Source: Propionivibrio soli (GTDB taxonomy: Bacteria > Pseudomonadota > Gammaproteobacteria > Burkholderiales > Rhodocyclaceae). From it: 64,000 bases of DNA. The DNA lies in the NCBI RefSeq assembly GCF_025770765.1, contig NZ_JANZKY010000005.1, forward strand, positions 229,477-293,476, read 5' to 3'. This document shows, in pieces, positions 1 through 9,217 of the stretch; position 1 is the stretch's first letter; every line of letters starts with the position of its first letter. A model generated the notes under the pieces. The model was given only the letters and a program-made list of their open reading frames with translations, searched no databases and was not told the DNA's origin. The translations under genes were made by a program, and so were the position numbers.

Positions 1-735
1 GATTTCTTCTCGGTGACTTTCGGTGCCGGTGGATCGACGCGCGAACGCACGTTTGCGGTGGTAAAAGAAATCGTTCAAGAAGGTTTCGCCGCAGCGCCGC
101 ATCTCTCGTGCGTCGGTTCAACGCGTGAAAACATCCGCGACATCCTCGACGACTACAAAGCCGAAGGCATCCGCCGCATCGTGGCGTTGCGCGGCGACTT
201 GCCTTCCGGCATGGCGGAGGCGGGCGAGTTCCGTTATGCCAACGAACTTGTTGAGTTCATCCGCGCGGAAACGGGCGATCATTTCCGTATCGAAGTCGCC
301 GCCTATCCGGAGTGGCACCCGCAAGCGCGCACCCCGGCAGACGACCTCGCCGCCTTTGCGCGCAAGGTAAAGGCAGGTGCCAACTCGGCCATCACGCAGT
401 ATTTCTTCAACGCCGACGCTTACTTTCACTTCGTCGAGCAAACCAGGGCGCTTGGCGTCACCGTCCCTATCACGCCCGGCATCATGCCGATCGTCAGCTT
501 CTCCAAGCTCGCGCGCTTTTCTGATGCTTGCGGAGCCGAATTGCCGCGCTGGATGCGGCGCAAGTTCGAGGCGTTCTATGACGACACGGAGTCGGTCCGG
601 GCTTTTGGCCTCGACGTCGTTACCGAACTTTGCTCCCGGCTGCTCGGCGGAGGCGCTCCTGGCCTGCACTTCTACTCAATGAACCAGTCGGCGCTCACGC
701 TCGAAATCTGTCGGCGGCTCGGTCTCCGCAAGTAA
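1..735 (+). CDS. metF: Methylenetetrahydrofolate reductase (5' end missing)
   Basis: FAD enzyme that reduces 5,10-methylene-THF to 5-methyl-THF for methionine synthesis. The frame is open from base 1 (DFFSVTFGAGGSTRERT), so the true start lies upstream of the window and about 30-40 N-terminal residues are missing compared with the usual ~275-290. Visible MetF landmarks are the FGAGGS loop, IVALRGDLP, the AAYPEWHP segment, and TQYFFNAD followed by PGIMPI. The C-terminal part (LCSRLLGGGAPGLHFYSMNQS) is complete and ends in TAA. The stop codon overlaps the ATG of the next gene (TAATG), so the two are probably co-translated. The family assignment is secure. Confidence 0.95.
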   Translation, partial: DFFSVTFGAGGSTRERTFAVVKEIVQEGFAAAPHLSCVGSTRENIRDILDDYKAEGIRRIVALRGDLPSGMAEAGEFRYANELVEFIRAETGDHFRIEVAAYPEWHPQARTPADDLAAFARKVKAGANSAITQYFFNADAYFHFVEQTRALGVTVPITPGIMPIVSFSKLARFSDACGAELPRWMRRKFEAFYDDTESVRAFGLDVVTELCSRLLGGGAPGLHFYSMNQSALTLEICRRLGLRK

Positions 736-1097
736 TGAAGAACCCGCCGCCGGAGCTTGTACAACAAGCCTGCGAGTTGTTCGCTCCGCTCGGTACGATC
801 CGTACCCGACGCATGTTCGGCGGCTGGGGCTTCTATTGCGACGACCTGTTCTTCGCCATCGTCGCCGATGAAACCTTGTACCTCAAAGCGGATGTCGAAT
901 CCGCCGAAGCATTTCGCCAGGCAGGCGGAATCCCGTTTCGCGTCAGCTACAGGGACGGGCGCGAAGAAACGATGAACTACTGGACGCCGCCCGAGGAAGC
1001 CTTCGAGACGCCGAACGAAATGCGCCCCTGGGCTCGGCGGGCGCTTGATGCCGCCATCCGCAGCCGGCGGTCAAAGAAGCCCGCGCACAAGAAATAA
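735..1097 (+). CDS. TfoX N-terminal domain family protein
   Basis: A 120-residue protein matching the TfoX/Sxy N-terminal domain: FAPLGTIRTRRMFGGWGFYCDDLFFAIV, then LYLKADVES and YWTPPEEAFE near the end. TfoX/Sxy proteins regulate competence in gammaproteobacteria, but this stand-alone domain is widespread and mostly uncharacterised, so a role in DNA uptake is not implied. A basic tail (RRSKKPAHKK) closes the protein. The start is chosen because the ATG overlaps the metF stop. A longer in-frame start at 630 would overlap metF by about 100 bases and adds no family sequence. Confidence 0.85.
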   Translation: MKNPPPELVQQACELFAPLGTIRTRRMFGGWGFYCDDLFFAIVADETLYLKADVESAEAFRQAGGIPFRVSYRDGREETMNYWTPPEEAFETPNEMRPWARRALDAAIRSRRSKKPAHKK

Positions 1098-1348
1098 CTG
1101 CTCCAAAGGGCAAGGCTTTTGGTAGCGTCTCATGTCGCTACCAGGCATGGAGCGCACCGCCGATTCGCGGTATCCTAGGCCGCATCATCGTTGCGTCCGA
1201 TCCGCGGTAACGAAATGGTTTCCGATCCCCACCGGCCTTCGTCCTCTTGCCGCCACCCAGGCTGCCTCCACGGACTTCCATCCAGGGGCAAAAACGTCAT
1301 CACTATGCGTGGGGCGGCCTCCCGCCTTTCTCTCCTATTGGTGAAACT

Positions 1349-1990
1349 ATGGTGACCCGCGTCGTAATCGCTGACGATCACCAACTCGTCCGCGCTGGAA
1401 TCGCCGCGCTGCTGGACGATATCCCGGATGTCGAAGTCGTCGGAGAAGCCGCCGACGGCAGTGAAGCCGTACGATTGGTCGAAGAGCTTTTACCATCGAT
1501 TCTCTTCCTCGACCTGGCGATGCCGGGCATGCCGGGGTTGGAAGCGTTGGCGCTGATCAACGAATCACATCCTGAAGTCAAGGTTGTCATCCTGTCGATG
1601 CACGACAGCGAAGAACATGTGCTGCGCGCACTGAAGCTCGGCGCCACAGGTTTCATGCTCAAAGACGCCGCGCCGGAAGAACTGGCGCAGGCGGTCAAAG
1701 CCATCAATCAGGGCCATACCTGGCTCTCATCGGCCGTTTCAAAAACGGTCATCAGCAGTTATGTTCAACGCAGCGGCAACGAGGAAGGCCTGAACCTCCT
1801 GACGGCGAGACAAAACCAAGTTCTGAAGATGATCGCCGAAGGGCGAAGTACCAAGGACATCGGTTACGAGCTCAACCTGAGCGTGAAGACAATCGAGACG
1901 TATCGCGCCCAGATCATGGACAAGCTCGATATTCGCGACATTCCGGGCCTCGTGCGGTATGCGATCCGCAACGGAATCATTCCCCTCTGA
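1349..1990 (+). CDS. LuxR/NarL-family response regulator
   Basis: A 213-residue two-component regulator. The N-terminal receiver has the acidic pair in IADDHQ, phospho-acceptor Asp55 in FLDLAMPGMPG, and a conserved Lys in FMLKDA. The C-terminal GerE/LuxR helix-turn-helix (about 145-205) contains LTARQNQVLKMIAEG and LSVKTIETYRAQIMDKL. It likely binds DNA as a phosphorylated dimer. The sensor kinase starts 35 bases downstream and is of the HisKA_3 class that pairs with NarL regulators, so they form one system. The ATG at 1349 is preferred over the in-frame 1247 because the receiver fold begins directly after it. The target genes cannot be read from the sequence; the following binding-protein gene is a candidate. 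Confidence 0.9.
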   Translation: MVTRVVIADDHQLVRAGIAALLDDIPDVEVVGEAADGSEAVRLVEELLPSILFLDLAMPGMPGLEALALINESHPEVKVVILSMHDSEEHVLRALKLGATGFMLKDAAPEELAQAVKAINQGHTWLSSAVSKTVISSYVQRSGNEEGLNLLTARQNQVLKMIAEGRSTKDIGYELNLSVKTIETYRAQIMDKLDIRDIPGLVRYAIRNGIIPL

Positions 1991-2025
1991 CCCGGCCTGC
2001 TCCGAAAAGTAACGGCAATGCCAGC

Positions 2026-4473
2026 ATGGAGCTAAGCCGGACGCCCCTTCGCCGCGACCCGTCCCTCGCCGCGCGCATCAAGCGGACGGCATTCACGCTC
2101 ACCATGTTAACCGTAGCGGCACTCGCCGGGTTGCTACTCGTGGTTACCCTGTTCGAGATCCCAACCAACGAGACGAAGGCCAACCAGAACACCGCCGGGG
2201 TCATCGGCGAGGCGATGTCCGCCGACCTGCGCAACGAACTGGAGAATCTGCACGCACTCAGTCTGAGTTCGCTGGTTTCTACTGCGTTACTGGATTCCAC
2301 TGGGCGCGAAGCCTATCTCAAGCCCTTCCTGCAAGCCCGCGGACAGCGCGCACGCGCCGTACCGACCTTGTTGCTCGATTATCAAGGTCGGCCCGTCGTG
2401 GGCAATCTGCCCGGCATCGACCCAACCTGGCTGAGTACGATCACGGCGAACGTGCTGAGCACTAAACAGGCGCAAGTGGCTGTATCGAGACAGCCGGGTC
2501 GCCCGGCCCTCGTTGGCGTCTATCCGGTTGCCTTTCCTTACACGGATGACGTTATCGGTGCTCTGGCCGGCGCGGTCGATCTCACCGCGGTCTTTCAACG
2601 CCGATCTTCCGGACTCGCCGAAGACATGGGCGCCGATCTACTCTATCAGGCCACGGCGATCGTTTTCCGTCCCGACGAGCGGCCGGCTCAGTATTTCCCG
2701 GCCCGGTTCGCTCTCAATCTGGGGAGCGATGAGGCCGACGAGTTGCTCTCGCTGAGCGTCTACTCGATGCAGAACCCATGGTTTCTGCCGATTGCCAAAC
2801 GCGTTCTCCTGGCCGTTCTGCTCGCTGTCCTGTTCGGCGCGTTAATTTGGCAACTCGCCGATTTGGCCGCGAGGCGTATCACACGCCGCTTGAACGCGCT
2901 GGCGGCGGCGTGTGCGGCGATCTCGGAAGGCCAACGCGTGCTAATCCCGCAAGATCCAACCCCGGACGAGATCGGTATGCTCGCGCGAACGCTGCACCGT
3001 GCCCTGACGGCCCAAGAACAGGCCGCCGAACGGCTGGAACAAATGGTCGAGCAGAAGACTCACGCGCTCTCCGTCAGTGAGGCTCGGTTTCGCAGCTTCT
3101 TCGAAAAAAATTCGTCGGTGTTGTTGATCGTGGACCCCCAGTCGGGGGGAATTCTGCAGGCGAACCGGGCGGCAGCGGCTTATTACGGCTACCCGCTGGA
3201 ACGCCTCGCCAACATGGTGATTACCGAGATCAGTTCAACGGAACCCGCGCGCCTCGCCGAGTATGCGCGGTACACCCTGCGCAACGGCGGCAACCACCTG
3301 ACGGCCATACACCGCTTGGCCTGGGGCGAGGAGCGTCACGTCGAGGTATACCTGACCCCGATCGAGATTCAGGATCGCCTGGTCCTCTTTTCGATCGTGC
3401 ATGACATCACCGAGCGTGTTCTTGCGGAAAAGGCGTTGCAGGCAAGCGAGGAACGCTTCCGGCAGGCGTTCGTCTACGCGCCGCTCGGCATCGCGGTCGT
3501 CGCTCTCGATGGGGAGGTGAGCGATGCCAACCCCGCCCTTTGCCGGATGCTCGGCTATGCCCAGCACGAGCTGGCCGGAACGTCGCTCGCCCGCTTGTTT
3601 GTCGACGGAGAGACCGGCTGGCAACGTATCGTCTTGGCACTAGAAGCCGGGGACACCGCCGCCGTATTGTCGGAGGAGCGGACCGCGCTGCGTCACGACG
3701 GGCAAGCCGTGCCTGTGATCTTCACCCTGACCCGGATCCGGGACAGTCGCGGGCGGCCGATAGGTTTCATTGCGCGTATCGAGGACATTTCGCAACGCAA
3801 ACAGGCGCAGCTTCATGAACTGGCCACCGGGATCCTCGCCGCACAGGAACAGGACCGCGCCAAACTGTCGCACGAACTCCATGACGAAATCGGACAGTCG
3901 CTGACGGCCTTGAAGATCACGCTCAAACGCGCACAGTCCGATCTGGCGGACCAGCGGCGCGTGAACTCCTGCCTCGACCACGGCCATCGCGTTCTCGAGC
4001 AGCTGATGGACGACGTACGCAGCATCGCACACCGGCTGCGCCCGGCGGAGATCGATCAGCTCGGCCTTGTCGCCGCACTGCGTTCGCACCTCGACAAGAC
4101 CATCCGTCCACTGGGCCAGAACGTTACGCTGATCGAGAACCTCGGTGATGCACGTCTACCACCGAACCTCGAACTGTGTTGCTTCCGTGTCGTTCAGGAG
4201 GCGCTCACGAACAGTCTGCGCCATGCTCAGGCCTCGAAACTCGAGGTCGCCCTGCATTGGGACGCCGATGGGCTCCGGCTCTCGGTCAAGGATGACGGAA
4301 TCGGCCTCGATATCAGCCGCTACTACTCAGCACAGGGGAACGTCCCGTCGCTGGGGCTCGTCGGCATGCGCGAGCGCGTGGCGGCCAACGGCGGGCAACT
4401 GCAGATCCGCTCGGCGAAAGGCGAAGGAACTGAGGTCGTGGCCACGTTCGACATCGAACGGCCGGCGACCTGA
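2026..4473 (+). CDS. Membrane sensor histidine kinase, PAS-PAS-HisKA_3
   Basis: An 815-residue NarX/UhpB-class kinase. Order: cytoplasmic tail, membrane segment about 23-45, periplasmic sensing region about 46-250, second membrane segment about 256-278, HAMP about 280-335, PAS about 345-465, PAS about 470-592, HisKA_3 dimerisation domain, HATPase_c at the C-terminus. The phospho-acceptor motif is HELHDEIGQ, with His619 the likely acceptor, and the G-box region is GLVGMRERV. It partners the NarL-type regulator immediately upstream. The ligand is unknown. The periplasmic binding protein encoded 167 bases downstream could present the signal, as seen for some sensor/binding-protein pairs, but that is inference. 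Confidence 0.92.
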   Translation: MELSRTPLRRDPSLAARIKRTAFTLTMLTVAALAGLLLVVTLFEIPTNETKANQNTAGVIGEAMSADLRNELENLHALSLSSLVSTALLDSTGREAYLKPFLQARGQRARAVPTLLLDYQGRPVVGNLPGIDPTWLSTITANVLSTKQAQVAVSRQPGRPALVGVYPVAFPYTDDVIGALAGAVDLTAVFQRRSSGLAEDMGADLLYQATAIVFRPDERPAQYFPARFALNLGSDEADELLSLSVYSMQNPWFLPIAKRVLLAVLLAVLFGALIWQLADLAARRITRRLNALAAACAAISEGQRVLIPQDPTPDEIGMLARTLHRALTAQEQAAERLEQMVEQKTHALSVSEARFRSFFEKNSSVLLIVDPQSGGILQANRAAAAYYGYPLERLANMVITEISSTEPARLAEYARYTLRNGGNHLTAIHRLAWGEERHVEVYLTPIEIQDRLVLFSIVHDITERVLAEKALQASEERFRQAFVYAPLGIAVVALDGEVSDANPALCRMLGYAQHELAGTSLARLFVDGETGWQRIVLALEAGDTAAVLSEERTALRHDGQAVPVIFTLTRIRDSRGRPIGFIARIEDISQRKQAQLHELATGILAAQEQDRAKLSHELHDEIGQSLTALKITLKRAQSDLADQRRVNSCLDHGHRVLEQLMDDVRSIAHRLRPAEIDQLGLVAALRSHLDKTIRPLGQNVTLIENLGDARLPPNLELCCFRVVQEALTNSLRHAQASKLEVALHWDADGLRLSVKDDGIGLDISRYYSAQGNVPSLGLVGMRERVAANGGQLQIRSAKGEGTEVVATFDIERPAT

Positions 4474-4640
4474 GAACCGCTCGGACGTGTAACCGCCATT
4501 CCGGAAAATCGCAGCTCCATATCAGGGTATCCCCGATGGCGCGGCCGCTCACTGCGCGTATGATTTCCGAATAAACATCCCGGGTCTCACGCCACCCCGT
4601 GAAACACCTGCGTCATACCGGGCTACCCTGAAAGCCGACC

Positions 4641-5816
4641 ATGCTCCGCTCGTTGTGCATTCTCTTTTTTTTGCTCGTTGCACCGCCGGCTCGCGCCGGA
4701 GAACCTGTACTCATCGGACTGGATGCCGAGTTCGGCAACAAAACGAGCACCTCGGCACAGGCTATAGAACAGGGACTGCAGATTGCCATCAACGAGATCA
4801 ATCAATCGGGAGGCGTACTTGGCGGACGTCCGCTCAAACTCGTCACACGCGACAACAAATCGGTAACGGCAATCGCCGTGGACAATTTGCGCGCACTCGC
4901 TGCCATGAGAGACATGGTGGCCGTCTTCGGGGGACGATTCAGCCCGGTGTACGTCGAATGTCTTCCAGTCGCCCAGGAGCTAGGTATCCCGCTGCTTTCA
5001 CCCTGGGGCTCCGCCGACCCGATCACCGACCACGATTTCAAACCGAGCTACACGTTTCGCCTATCCTTGAAGGACGCCTGGGCAGCCCCGGCGTTCATTC
5101 GTTTCGCCAAGCAACAGTACAAGGCAAACCGGCTCGGCGTGTTGCTACCCAATACCGCGTGGGGACGCAGCAACGCCCGCGCGCTTTCGATCGCTGCTGC
5201 CGAGCAGGGCGCGCTGATCGTCGGCGAACGTTGGTACAACTGGGGCGACACGACGTTGATCGACCAATATCAAACGTTACGCACCGTGGGAGCTGAAGCG
5301 ATCATTCTCGTCGCCAACGAAGGCGAGGCCGCGACGCTGGTTCGCGACGTGGCCGCCCTCGACAAGACAAGCCGACTGCCGATCATCAGCCATTGGGGAA
5401 TCACCGGTGGTCGCTTTTTCGAACTGAGCGGCGAGGCTTTGCAGCAGGTCGATTTCTCGGTGATTCAGACGTTCAGCTTCATCGACCTCAATACGCCGAC
5501 AGCGCGGCGGGTGATGGGCGCCATGCAACGTGATTATGGAGCGACTTCAGCAGAGTCGATCCGCAGCCCCGTCGGCGTCGCCCACGCCTACGACCTGATG
5601 CACCTTCTGGCGAAAGCGATTGGCAAGGCCGGCAGCACGGACCGGCGCAAGATCCGCGATGCTCTCGAACAGCTCGGTCCGTACGACGGGCTCGTACGGC
5701 GCTATGCCAAGCCCTTCACGGCCGAGCGCCATGACGCGCTCTCTCCAGCGCAGATATTCTTTGCCCGCTTCACCTCGGAAGGCGTCCTGCTTCCTCTCGA
5801 GCGCCGCGGTCGATAA
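4641..5816 (+). CDS. Periplasmic binding protein, branched-chain amino acid type (Peripla_BP_6)
   Basis: A 391-residue protein with a clear signal peptide (MLRSLCILFFLLVAPPARA) followed by a Leu/Ile/Val-binding-protein fold: GLDAEFGNKTSTSAQAIEQGLQIAINEIN, then SGGVLGGRPLKLV and SPWGSADPITD. No permease or ATPase gene accompanies it. It sits behind a two-component system, so it may act as a ligand receptor for that kinase or be an orphan solute receptor for a transporter elsewhere. The signal peptide contains an 8-T homopolymer. The ligand cannot be assigned. Confidence 0.88.
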   Translation: MLRSLCILFFLLVAPPARAGEPVLIGLDAEFGNKTSTSAQAIEQGLQIAINEINQSGGVLGGRPLKLVTRDNKSVTAIAVDNLRALAAMRDMVAVFGGRFSPVYVECLPVAQELGIPLLSPWGSADPITDHDFKPSYTFRLSLKDAWAAPAFIRFAKQQYKANRLGVLLPNTAWGRSNARALSIAAAEQGALIVGERWYNWGDTTLIDQYQTLRTVGAEAIILVANEGEAATLVRDVAALDKTSRLPIISHWGITGGRFFELSGEALQQVDFSVIQTFSFIDLNTPTARRVMGAMQRDYGATSAESIRSPVGVAHAYDLMHLLAKAIGKAGSTDRRKIRDALEQLGPYDGLVRRYAKPFTAERHDALSPAQIFFARFTSEGVLLPLERRGR

Positions 5817-5848
5817 CCGGTCGCCGTACTGCGGTAAGGCCCGACGAG

Positions 5849-6499
5849 TTAGCTGAGTGTCGCGTTGGCCAGCTTGGCGCCAAAGCTGATGAACAGCCCG
5901 CCGACCCCACCCGTGGCAACGGCCGAGAAACGCCGCCGGCGCCGGAACTGCATGGCGAGCCGAGCCCCGCCGAAAATCAGGATTGAAAGATAAAGCGCGC
6001 TGCAGAATTGAACGATCGCGCCCAGAATGAAAAACGACAGTACCGGGTGCGAGTAGCTCGCATCGACAAACTGAATGAAGAAGGAAACGAAAAACAGGAT
6101 CGCTTTCGGGTTCATCAGGCTGATGAGCAAGGCCGTGCGGAACGGACGGCTCGCGTCGACCTCGGGTTGCACCCCATCAGCATCACCACCCCGCGCTCGC
6201 CACATAGCCCAAGCCGAACGCAACAGGCCGATGCCGAGCCAGGCCAGGTAAAGAGCTCCGGCGTATTTGAGCACCAAGAATAACGTCGGGTTGGCGCGCA
6301 GCGCGGAAGCGGCGCCGGTAGCCGAAAGCACCATGAGCACCGTGTCACCGAGAAAGATGCCAAACGCACCCCGATAGCCCGCCGGCACTCCCCACCGGGA
6401 CGCGACAGCCATCACGTAGAGCGAATTGGGCCCGGGGAGAAGGACAATGAAAATCGTTCCGGCCAAGAAGGTCGCGATATCGGTGATGCCGTAGAACAT
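5849..6499 (-). CDS. LysE/RhtB family exporter, LeuE-like
   Basis: A 216-residue inner-membrane amino-acid exporter. The family signature FIVLLPGPNSLYVMAVASRWG is at residues 18-38, and several hydrophobic helices follow (LFLVLKYAGALYLAWLGIGLL; AILFFVSFFIQFVD; FFILGAIVQFCSALYLS). The N-terminus resembles E. coli LeuE, which exports leucine and analogues, but substrate prediction within RhtB proteins is weak. It is a single gene, convergent with the binding-protein gene (32 bases between stops) and followed on its upstream side by another minus-strand gene. Confidence 0.88.
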   Translation of the reverse strand: MFYGITDIATFLAGTIFIVLLPGPNSLYVMAVASRWGVPAGYRGAFGIFLGDTVLMVLSATGAASALRANPTLFLVLKYAGALYLAWLGIGLLRSAWAMWRARGGDADGVQPEVDASRPFRTALLISLMNPKAILFFVSFFIQFVDASYSHPVLSFFILGAIVQFCSALYLSILIFGGARLAMQFRRRRRFSAVATGGVGGLFISFGAKLANATLS

Positions 6500-6554
6500 T
6501 GCGCGTTTCCGCTTTCCAAGTAGTCGTTAAGTGGGCCGAAGCCAATACCAGCTG

Positions 6555-8093
6555 CTAGCGGCGACGGGCACCGCCGAGGATGGAACCGAGCACGCCGCGG
6601 ATGATTTCGCGCCCGACCTGGGTGCCGATCGCCCGCGCCGCACTCTTGGCCGCCGCCTCGATCATCGAATCACCGCGCCGGGAACCACCGGTCGCTCCCC
6701 CACTCAGGATTCCGCCCAGCCCACCCAGCCAGCCGCCTGTACCCGCATCAGTTTCGCTTGGGGCTGGAGCCGAAGCCGGAGTCTGAGTCGGTGCTGAGGA
6801 CTTCGCTTGCCCCGCTGGGGTCGCCCGCCCTTTCAGCCGCTCATAAGCCGAGTCGCGATCGAGCGGCTTTTCGTAAACGCCGGCAACCAGCGAAGACTCG
6901 ATGAGAGTGTTGCGTTCGTCGGAGGTCAGCGGCCCGATTCGCGATGCAGGCGGCAGGATATGTGCCCGTTCCACAACGCTTGGTCGGCCCTTCTCGTCGA
7001 GAAACGAAATCAGTGCTTCCCCGACGCCAAGCTCAGTAATGGCCTTCGCGGCGTCGAACGCCGGGTTCGCGCGCAACGTTTCAGCCGCCGTCTGCACGGC
7101 CTTTTGGTCGCGGGGCGTAAACGCCCGCAGCGCATGCTGGACTCGGTTACCAAGCTGCCCCAGCACCCGGTCCGGAACGTCGAGCGGGTTTTGCGTGACA
7201 AAGTAAACGCCTACGCCTTTCGACCGGATCAGACGCACCACCTGTTCGATCTTTTCCAAGAGCGCCGGCGCCGCATCGGCAAACAAAAGATGCGCTTCAT
7301 CGAAAAAGAATACGAGCTTCGGTTTGTCGAGATCGCCGACTTCGGGCAACTGCTCGAAGAGTTCCGACAAGAGCCAGAGCAGGAAGGTAGCGTACAAGCG
7401 CGGCGACGCCATCAGCTTGTCCGCGGCCAGAATATTCACGACGCCTTTACCGTCGACCGTCTGCATCAGATCGTTGATGTCCAGCATCGGCTCACCGAAA
7501 AACCGGTCTCCGCCCTGTTCGCCCAAGGCGAGCAGACCGCGCTGGATAGCGCCGATCGAAGCCGCAGAGACGTTGCCGTATTCGGTGGTGTAGGTCCGCG
7601 CATTTTCGCCGACGTACTGCACCATCGCCCGCAGATCCTTCAGGTCGAGCAGAAGCAGCCCTTCGTCGTCGGCGATCTTGAATACCAGTTGCAGGACACC
7701 GGCCTGAGTCTCGTTAAGATTGAGCAGGCGTCCGAGCAGCATCGGCCCCATGTCGGAAATCGTCGCTCGTACGGGGTGCCCCTGCACTCCCTCCACATCC
7801 CAGAAGGTCACCGGGTAACTCGCAGGCGCCCACCCCTCGACGCCGAGCGTTGCCAACCGTTCGGAAAGCTTGGGCGTGGCGGCACCGGCAGCCGCCAGCC
7901 CCGACAGATCGCCTTTGACGTCGGCCATGAACACGGGCACGCCGATAGCCGAAAAGCGCTCGGCAAGGACCTGCAACGTCACCGTCTTGCCGGTACCCGT
8001 CGCGCCGGTAATCAAACCGTGGCGGTTGGCAAGCGCCGGCAGCAAGGCAAGGTCGGTTTGCCCACTGCGGGCAACGAGAAGAGGTTCGGCCAT
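6555..8093 (-). CDS. HerA/YjgR-like ATPase (DUF853 family)
   Basis: A 512-residue cytoplasmic P-loop ATPase of the VirB4/HerA-like group represented by E. coli YjgR. Walker A is GATGTGKT near residue 30, and Walker B is [12 protein letters not shown] near 270. Further conserved blocks include [29 protein letters not shown] and [16 protein letters not shown] low-complexity Ala/Pro/Gly linker (about 425-475) precedes a conserved tail ending [15 protein letters not shown]. The function is not established; a nucleic-acid or protein translocation ATPase is suggested by fold. It is divergent from yebC, with 130 bases between starts. GGAG lies 8 bases before the ATG. Confidence 0.88.
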   Translation of the reverse strand: MAEPLLVARSGQTDLALLPALANRHGLITGATGTGKTVTLQVLAERFSAIGVPVFMADVKGDLSGLAAAGAATPKLSERLATLGVEGWAPASYPVTFWDVEGVQGHPVRATISDMGPMLLGRLLNLNETQAGVLQLVFKIADDEGLLLLDLKDLRAMVQYVGENARTYTTEYGNVSAASIGAIQRGLLALGEQGGDRFFGEPMLDINDLMQTVDGKGVVNILAADKLMASPRLYATFLLWLLSELFEQLPEVGDLDKPKLVFFFDEAHLLFADAAPALLEKIEQVVRLIRSKGVGVYFVTQNPLDVPDRVLGQLGNRVQHALRAFTPRDQKAVQTAAETLRANPAFDAAKAITELGVGEALISFLDEKGRPSVVERAHILPPASRIGPLTSDERNTLIESSLVAGVYEKPLDRDSAYERLKGRATPAGQAKSSAPTQTPASAPAPSETDAGTGGWLGGLGGILSGGATGGSRRGDSMIEAAAKSAARAIGTQVGREIIRGVLGSILGGARRR

Positions 8094-8223
8094 GATGGAC
8101 TCCGGCAGGAACAGGGGTTCGAGGAATGTTAGAATGCTCGGCTCGGCAACCGGCCGATTTTATCAACGAGCGATGCCGTCTGACAGACCGGCGGCGTAAA
8201 AGCAGGATAGAGAAGAGGTAGAC

Positions 8224-8949
8224 ATGGCAGGTCACTCCAAATGGGCCAACATCCAGCACCGGAAGGGTCGCCAGGATGAGAAGCGCGGAGCCGCGTTTTC
8301 CAAAGTCGCCAAGGAAATCACCGTGGCCGCCAAGATGGGCGGCGGCGATCAGGCGTTCAACCCGCGCCTGCGTCTTGCGGTCGACAAAGCGAAAAGCGTC
8401 AACATGCCCAAGGACAAGATCGATAACGCGATCAAGAAGGGCACCGGCGAACTCGAGGGCGTCGATTACGTAGAAGTGCGCTACGAGGGCTATGGTATCG
8501 GCGGCGCGGCGGTCATGGTCGACTGTCTCACCGACAACAAGACGCGCACGGTGGCCGAAGTGCGACACGCATTCAACAAGCACGGCGGCAACATGGGTAC
8601 CGACGGCTGCGTTGCCTTCCAGTTCAAGCATTGCGGGCAGTTGATCTTCGCCCCGGGAACCGATGAAGCCGCCCTGATGGACGCGGCGATCGAAGCAGGA
8701 GCCGAAGATGTACTGACCAACGACGACGGCTCGATCGAGGTCGTCACCGCGCCCAACGACTACATGACGGTGAAGGAAGCGCTCGAAGCGGCGAACTTCA
8801 AGGCCGAATTCGGGCAGGTGACAATGAAGGCGGAAAACGAGACCGAACTGACCGGCGATGACGCCGCGAAGATGCAGAAACTCATCGACGTACTCGAAAG
8901 CCTGGACGACGTCCAGGAGGTTTATACGAGCGTGGTGCTCGAAGAGTAG
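8224..8949 (+). CDS. yebC: YebC/PmpR family regulator
   Basis: A 241-residue protein of the universal YebC/PmpR (TACO1) family. It starts with the invariant [18 protein letters not shown] and contains [33 protein letters not shown] and [19 protein letters not shown]. Members act as DNA-binding regulators or as translation factors that relieve ribosome pausing at polyproline; the sequence does not discriminate. AGAGGT lies before the ATG. A strong intrinsic terminator follows, so it is a single transcription unit, although in many proteobacteria yebC is directly linked to ruvC. Here the ruv genes lie about 9.8 kb away. Confidence 0.97.
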   Translation: MAGHSKWANIQHRKGRQDEKRGAAFSKVAKEITVAAKMGGGDQAFNPRLRLAVDKAKSVNMPKDKIDNAIKKGTGELEGVDYVEVRYEGYGIGGAAVMVDCLTDNKTRTVAEVRHAFNKHGGNMGTDGCVAFQFKHCGQLIFAPGTDEAALMDAAIEAGAEDVLTNDDGSIEVVTAPNDYMTVKEALEAANFKAEFGQVTMKAENETELTGDDAAKMQKLIDVLESLDDVQEVYTSVVLEE

Positions 8950-8968
8950 TCAGGGCGGCATTCTCCTC

Positions 8969-9000
8969 AAAAACGGCGCCACGGCGCCGTTTTTCTTTTT
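8969..9000 (+). terminator. Intrinsic terminator after yebC
   Basis: An 11-bp perfect stem (8969-8979 paired with 8984-8994) with a 4-base loop. The 3' arm runs into a T-rich tract (TTTTTCTTTTT). Confidence 0.9.
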
Positions 9001-9217
9001 CCGAACCTCGACATGTGAGCCTCTGCGGGATCTCCACGGCGGATTTCCCCTGCGGCTGAGGCGTTTCCGCTTTGGAACGGAATGCAACAAAGTGTGTCGG
9101 CCGTCCATCCGTAGGTTCGGAGCGACGTTAAACAATCGACGAGGTCGAAAAGTATCGGCCTGCCCGGTGGAATGGTCCGCCGCGCTCTTGCTCAATTGCT
9201 TAACGGAAGGACCGAAG

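Noticed and set aside
6807..8132. A 441-codon plus-strand frame opposite the HerA-like gene
   Set aside because: Antisense shadow. The minus-strand product has Walker motifs and family-wide conservation.
9060..9100. Sigma-54-like TGGAACG...TGCA before the FecR-type gene
   Set aside because: The spacing between GG and GC is 8 instead of 10 bases, so it cannot be a normal sigma-54 promoter.
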